Shown here one piece after another: positions 31,128 to 36,022 of a stretch of 36,022 nt of DNA. The stretch is from Defluviitaleaceae bacterium (GTDB taxonomy: Bacteria; Bacillota; Clostridia; Lachnospirales; WRAA01). The notes under the pieces were generated by a model that saw only the letters and a list, made by a program, of their open reading frames with translations, was not told the DNA's origin and did not search any database. The stretch spans positions 1 to 36,022 of the forward strand of contig WRAW01000019.1 of the NCBI GenBank assembly GCA_009780015.1, given 5' to 3'. The stretch's first letter is position 1. Each line of letters begins with the position of its first letter. The position numbers and the translations under genes are program-made.

Positions 31128-32477
31128 ATGATTCATAAATACAGGCTTGGCGGATACAACATCGTAATGGATGTGAACAGCGGGGCGATACATTGCGTGG
31201 ACGACCTGGCGTTTGACACATTGGACGGCTACACATTGGGCGAGGCGTTTTCGCCGCCCGCGGAACTGCTTGAAAGGTACACGGCCGCCGAAATCGAGGA
31301 GGCCGTGGGCGAGATAGGGCAGCTTGTACGGGAAGGGCTCCTGTTCTCGGACGAGGATTATGAATGGGCCACGGCGGCAAAGGGCGGCGCGCCGCTCAAG
31401 GCGATCTGCCTGCATGTGGCGCATGACTGCAATCTGCGTTGCGGCTACTGCTTCGCGGGGGAAGGGGAGTACAAGGGCGCGCGCGCCCTGATGTCCGCCG
31501 AAACCGCGCGGCGCGCCATAGACTTCCTTGTCGAGAACTCGCGCGGGCGAAGGGAATTGGAAGTAGACTTCTTTGGCGGCGAACCGCTGCTGAATTTCGA
31601 CACGGTGAAGCAGACCGTCGCGTACGCGCGCTCGCTGGAAGAGCCATACGACAAGAATTTCCGTTTCACGATAACAACCAACGGCATGATGCTTAACGAC
31701 GAGATCGAAACCTACATCAATGAAGAGATGTACAACGTAGTGCTGTCTCTGGACGGCCGCAAGTCTGTTAACGACGGGATGCGTAAGACCTTAGGCGGCG
31801 GCTCGAGCTACGATGCTGTAGTTCCAAAGTTTCAGAAGCTTGTCAAGTCACGCGCGGAATCCAAATACAGATCGGTTTACCTCAGGGGTACATTTACACA
31901 CGATAATCTGGACTTTGCCAGGGATGTCATACACATGTGCGATCTGGGCTTTCGCAACGTTTCCGTAGAGCCCGTCGTGGCGGAGGCTTCCGAAAGCTTT
32001 GCGATCCGCGAAGAAGACCTGCCGCGTATTTTCGACGAATACGAGGCGCTTGCGGGGCAGTTGCCGGAGCGTGACGGCCTCAACTTCTTCCACTTTAACA
32101 TCGATCTGAGCGGCGGGCCGTGCGTCATAAAGCGTCTGACCGGCTGCGGCGCGGGTACGGAATATCTGGCGGTTACGCCCGAGGGGCACATCTACCCGTG
32201 TCACCAGTTCGTGGGGCGCGAGCCGTACATGCTGGGAAACCTTGACGAGGGCGTTGCCAACACACAGTTGCGGGATCGGCTTGGCGCATTGAATGTCTAC
32301 ACAAAGCCCGACTGCGTGGATTGCTGGGCAAAATTCCACTGCGGCGGGGGGTGCGCCGCCAACTCGCTCACTTTCGGCGGGGACTTGCGCGCGGCGTACA
32401 AGATCGGCTGCGACATGCACCGCAAGCGCGTCGAGTGCGCGATAATGATGAAGGTTGCAGAGGAGGCCGCACAATAA
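31128..32477 (+). CDS. scfB: Radical-SAM SCIFF peptide maturase
   Basis: 449 residues. The N-terminal region (about 1-90) resembles a peptide-recognition domain, then the radical-SAM cluster motif CNLRCGYCF (Cys 101, 105, 108), FFGGEPLLNF, and a C-terminal SPASM region with many cysteines (CGAGTEYLAV..YPCHQFVG..CVDCWAKFHCGGGC..GCDMHRKRVEC) that binds auxiliary clusters. It should install the thioether bond in the scfA product. Start at 31128 (MIHKYRLGGY) after AGGGAT rather than the upstream ATG at 31089, which lies in the hairpin leader. It overlaps the next gene (TAATG). Confidence 0.93.
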   Translation: MIHKYRLGGYNIVMDVNSGAIHCVDDLAFDTLDGYTLGEAFSPPAELLERYTAAEIEEAVGEIGQLVREGLLFSDEDYEWATAAKGGAPLKAICLHVAHDCNLRCGYCFAGEGEYKGARALMSAETARRAIDFLVENSRGRRELEVDFFGGEPLLNFDTVKQTVAYARSLEEPYDKNFRFTITTNGMMLNDEIETYINEEMYNVVLSLDGRKSVNDGMRKTLGGGSSYDAVVPKFQKLVKSRAESKYRSVYLRGTFTHDNLDFARDVIHMCDLGFRNVSVEPVVAEASESFAIREEDLPRIFDEYEALAGQLPERDGLNFFHFNIDLSGGPCVIKRLTGCGAGTEYLAVTPEGHIYPCHQFVGREPYMLGNLDEGVANTQLRDRLGALNVYTKPDCVDCWAKFHCGGGCAANSLTFGGDLRAAYKIGCDMHRKRVECAIMMKVAEEAAQ

Positions 32478-32842
32478 TGCACGAAGCGCTTGAGCAATAC
32501 ATCAACGCCACCAATACCCACGATTTCGCGGAGGTATCGAAATGTGTACACAAGGACGCGGTATACTACTTCACGGACAGAACCTGCGCGGGCATTGACG
32601 AGATTAAGGCGTATTTTGAAAAAGGCTGGGCCACGATAGCTGATGAAAAATACTGGGCTACCGACGTTAACTATATATTACAGACTTCCAGCACGATGGT
32701 CTGCACTTACAATTTTAACTATGCCGGATATGTGAACGGCAAGTATGCAGAGGGAAGTGGACGAGCCACAAACGTATTCGCGAAAGAGGATGAAGGCGGC
32801 TCGTGGAAGCTCTTGCACGAGCACCTGAGCCGTATTAGATAA
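32477..32842 (+). CDS. NTF2/SnoaL-like small protein
   Basis: 121 residues of the SnoaL/DUF4440 cone fold: MHEALEQYINATNTHDFAEV, FTDRTCAGIDEIKAYFEKGW, and WKLLHEHLS near the end. Such proteins can be enzymes or binding domains; no catalytic residues can be identified with confidence. It overlaps the scfB stop (TAATG) and is followed 28 bp later by secD, so it is part of the same operon. Confidence 0.8.
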   Translation: MHEALEQYINATNTHDFAEVSKCVHKDAVYYFTDRTCAGIDEIKAYFEKGWATIADEKYWATDVNYILQTSSTMVCTYNFNYAGYVNGKYAEGSGRATNVFAKEDEGGSWKLLHEHLSRIR

Positions 32843-32870
32843 CCGGAAGTATTTACTAAGGAGGTAACGC

Positions 32871-34133
32871 ATGAGAAGCAAACCGAAAAGCATTGCAACT
32901 CTCATACTGATGATTGCTCTGGCGGCAGGGCTTGGCCTTGTATCGCATTTCGGCGTGAACGAGGACGGCCTGTTCAGCTATGGAAACATAAACCTGGGGC
33001 TTGACCTGAAGGGCGGCATCAACATACTGTACGAGGCCGACGTACCAAACCCGACGTCCGAGGAAATGGCTGCCGCGCGCACGCTGATCCAGGGGCGGCT
33101 TGACCGCCGCGGTTACACCGACGCCGAGGTCGCTCAGGCGGGCGCGAACAGAATCCGCGTGGACATCCCAGGTGTGGCCGACACCGAGGAGGCCATCAAC
33201 ACAATAGGCCGCACGGCGCAGCTTATGTTTGTGGATCAGGAGGGCAGTATCCTTTTGACCGGCATGGACGTGCAGACGGCGCGCCTTGGCACTCAGGCGC
33301 ACGAGTTCACAGGTATCAGCGAGCCCGTTGTACAACTTGAATTTACAAGCGAAGGGGCGCGCCTCTTTGATGAGGCGACCGCCGCTAACATCGGGCGTCC
33401 GCTCTATATTGTTATGGATGACACCGTCCTCTCCGCGCCCGTGGTAAACGCGCGCATCTCGGGGGGGAACGCCGTTATAACCGGAAACTTTACGGCGCCC
33501 GAGGCGGAAGAACTGGCGGCAGATATCCGCGCCGGTTCGCTGCCGTTTGGGCTGGACGTGCTCAGCGTACACAACGTAGGCGCAAGGCTTGGAGCCGAGT
33601 CGCTTGAGCGCAGCGTAGCCGCGGGCTTTATCGGCTTCGGGCTGACCGTCATTATCATGGCCGTTATATACCGCGTTTCGGGTCTTGCGGCCAATCTCGC
33701 ACTGTGCATATTCCTGGGGATCAAGTTCTTCATAATCAGCGCGCTGGGCATTACGCTCACGCTTCCGGGGCTTGCGGGCATCGTGCTTTCCGTGGGCGTC
33801 GCCGTTGACGGCAATATAATAATATTCGAGCGCATGAAGGACGAACTCGTGAATGGCCGGAGCCTGCGCGCAAGCCTTGAACACGGCTTTTCCCGCGCTA
33901 TACCCGCCATTGTGGACTCCAGCGTCACGACGATCATAGCCGGCGTCATACTATTCTGGCTGGGAACCGGCCCCGTAATGAGCTTCGCCAGCACGCTCGT
34001 GATCGGAATTGTCGTATCAATGTTTACGGCGGTCGTCATTACCAAGATAATTATGAAAGCGCTGATCGGACTGGGGATCAAAGACCTGCGCCTGTACGGC
34101 CTGAGCTCGAAGCCGGCAGCCGCTGAAGAATAG
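32871..34133 (+). CDS. secD: Protein translocase subunit SecD
   Basis: 420 residues, the short form usual in Clostridia. An N-terminal transmembrane helix (IATLILMIALAAGLGLVSHF) precedes NLGLDLKGGINILYEADV, a periplasmic domain P1 with RGRLDRRGYTD-like repeats, and five membrane segments at the end including LPGLAGIVLSVGVAVDGNII and IFERMKDEL. With SecF it uses the proton motive force to help release exported proteins. Start after AAGGAGG. The scfA-scfB-secD-secF neighbourhood is typical of Clostridia. Confidence 0.95.
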   Translation: MRSKPKSIATLILMIALAAGLGLVSHFGVNEDGLFSYGNINLGLDLKGGINILYEADVPNPTSEEMAAARTLIQGRLDRRGYTDAEVAQAGANRIRVDIPGVADTEEAINTIGRTAQLMFVDQEGSILLTGMDVQTARLGTQAHEFTGISEPVVQLEFTSEGARLFDEATAANIGRPLYIVMDDTVLSAPVVNARISGGNAVITGNFTAPEAEELAADIRAGSLPFGLDVLSVHNVGARLGAESLERSVAAGFIGFGLTVIIMAVIYRVSGLAANLALCIFLGIKFFIISALGITLTLPGLAGIVLSVGVAVDGNIIIFERMKDELVNGRSLRASLEHGFSRAIPAIVDSSVTTIIAGVILFWLGTGPVMSFASTLVIGIVVSMFTAVVITKIIMKALIGLGIKDLRLYGLSSKPAAAEE

Positions 34134-34146
34134 GCAGGTACTAAGG

Positions 34147-35100
34147 ATGACATTCAATATAAAAATTATCGAGAACCGTAAGAAGTACTTTATGATATCC
34201 GCCATTGTGATTGCCGTCGGTGTGCTGGGTATGATAGTTAACATTGCGATGGGCAATGGGGCGTTTAACCTTGACGTCGAGTTTACGGGCGGCACGGAGA
34301 TAACCGTGGACGTCACAAGCGACTTCGAGGTCGCGGATATCGAGAGCATAGTGATGGAGGCGACGGGAATCGTTCCCTCTCAGCTTCAGCGTGTTACAGG
34401 TACGAATCAAGTGTCGATCAGAATGCACGAGCTCGCAGTAGAGCAGCGCAGCGCGCTTATCGAAGCAATGGTCGCCGCGTACGGCCTCAACGCCGAAGAA
34501 GATATCTCGATGTCGGACGTAAGCGCCACGATAAGCGGCGAGATGCAGCGCAGCGCAATTATCGCCATCATTTCGGCGTGCGTCGCGATGCTGCTGTACA
34601 TCGCGGTACGCTTCCGCGACTTTAAGATCGGCATGAGCATGATTATCTCGTCTGTGCACGATGTTATAATAGTGCTGCTGTGCTACAGCATTTTGCAGAT
34701 ATCTCTGAGCTACTCATTTATCGCGGCGATGCTTACCGTGGTCGGCTTTTCGATCAACGCCACGATAATAATTTTCGACAGATTCCGCGAAAACAAGCGC
34801 TTGACCGCCGAAAGAATGAAGGAAAACCTGATGATGAGCCGCAAGTCCATCAAGGAGCCTACTGTCGAGGAACAGCTTGATCTTTCGATCAACCAGACCC
34901 TGCTGCGCTGCGCGTATACGGCGCTGTTTGTGCTGGTGGTTACGCTTTGCCTGTATGTGCTTGGCGTACCCGCGATACGTGACTTTATACTGCCGATCAT
35001 CGTGGCTACGATCTGCGGTACGTACTCGTCAATATTCATAGCCGGCCCGATATATTACATGATGAACCAGAGGGAAGCGGCAAAAGCGGCAGAGGCTTAA
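34147..35100 (+). CDS. secF: Protein translocase subunit SecF
   Basis: 317 residues: FNIKIIENRKKYF then helix 1, DVEFTGGTEITVDV, the periplasmic loop and five membrane helices with the family motif VVGFSINATIIIFDRFREN. In many SecF proteins the segment reads SIND; here Asp is replaced by Ala, as may be common in Clostridia. It starts 13 bp after secD and ends 1 bp before scpA, so it is in the same operon. It completes the SecDF complex; no yajC is in the window. Confidence 0.94.
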   Translation: MTFNIKIIENRKKYFMISAIVIAVGVLGMIVNIAMGNGAFNLDVEFTGGTEITVDVTSDFEVADIESIVMEATGIVPSQLQRVTGTNQVSIRMHELAVEQRSALIEAMVAAYGLNAEEDISMSDVSATISGEMQRSAIIAIISACVAMLLYIAVRFRDFKIGMSMIISSVHDVIIVLLCYSILQISLSYSFIAAMLTVVGFSINATIIIFDRFRENKRLTAERMKENLMMSRKSIKEPTVEEQLDLSINQTLLRCAYTALFVLVVTLCLYVLGVPAIRDFILPIIVATICGTYSSIFIAGPIYYMMNQREAAKAAEA

Positions 35101-35101
35101 C

Positions 35102-35851
35102 ATGAAGCTGAGCTTCCGCCTGGACGCCTTTGAAGGCCCGATGGACTTGCTGTTGCACCTGATCGAAAAGAACCAGATAAACATCTACGACATACCAGTC
35201 GCGATGATTACCGAGCAGTACCTGGCGCACTTGGAGCAAATCAGGCAAGCCAAGGACATGGCTTCGATAAGCGAGTTCCTTGTAATGGCCGCGACCTTGC
35301 TGGAAATAAAGTCGCGGATGCTGCTTCCGGCTGTGTTAAGGCGGGTTGGCGACGCGGAAATCGACCCGCGCGAAGAGCTTGTCAACCGCTTGATCGAGTA
35401 CAAGAAGTACAAGCGCGTAACCGCCGACTTCGCCGAGAAAGAGCTTGTCGGAGAACGCTATGTTTTCCGTGCTCCCGATGCGCAGATGCTTGAGCGTGTG
35501 CGAAACGACGGCGCGCCGGAGCTTGACGGCATACTGGAAGGCATAAGCCTGTCGCGGCTGCTCGAAGTTTGCCGCGAAACGCTGAGCCGCCGCGAAGTTT
35601 CGCCGGAAAGCCCCGAAGTCTCGTACAATGTATTGGCGCCCGAAGTCTACACCGTCGAGGACAGGATAGAACACGTGATGGGGATTCTCGCGAACCGCTC
35701 ATCTTTAAGCTTCAATAGTCTGCTTGAGCGCGTAGCCTACAGGGCGGAAGTCATTGTGACCTTTATCGCGGTGCTTGAGCTTGCGAGGCAGCAGCGGATA
35801 TGTATTCGCCAGGACGGTATTTTCGGGGAAATACTTATTTTTGCCGACTAA
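35102..35851 (+). CDS. scpA: Segregation and condensation protein A
   Basis: 249 residues of the kleisin ScpA, the bridge between SMC ATPase heads and ScpB in the bacterial condensin. The N-terminus is LDAFEGPMDLLLHLIEKNQI and the centre has EFLVMAATLLEIKSRMLLP; the C-terminal winged-helix segment is SLSFNSLLERVAYRAEVIVT..ELARQQRI. The start is directly after the secF stop. A ScpB gene would be expected next, but a repeat begins after the stop and the window then ends. Confidence 0.95.
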   Translation: MKLSFRLDAFEGPMDLLLHLIEKNQINIYDIPVAMITEQYLAHLEQIRQAKDMASISEFLVMAATLLEIKSRMLLPAVLRRVGDAEIDPREELVNRLIEYKKYKRVTADFAEKELVGERYVFRAPDAQMLERVRNDGAPELDGILEGISLSRLLEVCRETLSRREVSPESPEVSYNVLAPEVYTVEDRIEHVMGILANRSSLSFNSLLERVAYRAEVIVTFIAVLELARQQRICIRQDGIFGEILIFAD

Positions 35852-35889
35852 GAGCCTATCCAGCAATAAGCGACTTCGTACTTTTTTAG

Positions 35890-36022
35890 CTTTTTGCCTC
35901 GATGCGTCGCCACTTCCTCTGCCTACGCCGGCGCTTCGGATGCTAAACGTGTGCCACCGGCACACAGCATTCTTGCGAACCACAAGGGTTCGCGGCGGCG
36001 TCAGTTCCTAGCACTGCGACAA
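35890..36022. repeat. Palindromic multi-hairpin repeat (copy G), cut by window end
   Basis: Shares with copies at 16771 and 27954 the order GATGCGTCG, CTACGCCGGCGCTTCGGATG, GTGTGCCACCGGCACAC and a TTGCGAACC/GGGTTCGC hairpin followed by GGCGGCGTC and TTCCTAGC. Its left terminus may reach back to about 35853, directly after scpA. The right end is outside the window. Confidence 0.75.

Noticed and set aside
32856-33884. Long minus-strand reading frame of 342 codons
   Set aside because: Antisense to secD, His/Arg/Tyr-rich translation typical of a shadow frame, no motif.

Overview
The window looks like a chromosome segment of an anaerobic Clostridia-class Firmicute. The signs are the SCIFF peptide and its radical-SAM maturase next to secD-secF-scpA, a Clostridium-type narABC nitrate reductase operon, oxygen-sensitive pyruvate formate-lyase, strong GGAGG ribosome binding sites, and many serine recombinases of the TnpX/TndX type. 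Most of the window is of intermediate GC; about 18.8-22.5 kb is clearly AT-richer and looks imported. No rRNA genes or CRISPR arrays were seen. Gene names rest on motif recognition, not on database searches.

Layout. (1) 1-17.3 kb is a nest of mobile DNA. A minus-strand operon of three overlapping serine recombinases (rec1-rec2-rec3) is followed by a 39-residue Met/Gly-rich peptide and a 190-residue Met-rich protein. Rec1 is cut in two: its N-terminal part lies at 16454-16029 and its C-terminal part at 4209-2974. Between the halves sits an 11.8-kb element (about 4208-16030). It carries its own pair of large serine recombinases at one end and a four-gene operon as cargo: pflB, pflA, a REC/HD-GYP response regulator and a 1331-residue hybrid histidine kinase. 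Joining the two host halves at a shared GAC codon restores the rec1 reading frame. Joining the two element ends recreates a plausible attP with perfect 12-bp inverted arms. (2) 16.4-18.5 kb holds small accessory proteins and an XRE regulator/ImmA-like peptidase pair with an operator inside its promoter. (3) 18.6-22.5 kb is tRNA-Trp followed by an AT-rich island with a fused DNA methyltransferase-restriction endonuclease and two Cys-rich proteins of unknown function, one of them frameshifted. (4) 22.6-27.7 kb is a nitrate reductase operon (TDT anion channel, narA, narB, narC) behind a promoter with a perfect CRP/FNR-type palindrome near -41.5. (5) 28.2-30.8 kb has an Old Yellow Enzyme, an HD-domain protein, a tandem duplication of a small XRE regulator, and a small unknown protein. 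(6) 30.9-35.9 kb is scfA, scfB, an NTF2-like protein, secD, secF and scpA.

A family of palindromic, multi-hairpin repeats is scattered through the window (127-350, 16771-16987, 26526-26692, 27954-28168, 35890-end, with shorter relatives at 990-1087 and 24312-24386). The copies mostly sit just after stop codons, and two of them overlap the stop codon.

The leading candidates for something undescribed are the element that inserts into another element's recombinase gene while carrying pyruvate formate-lyase with a two-component/c-di-GMP system, the serine recombinase trio with its Met-rich partners, and the repeat family.
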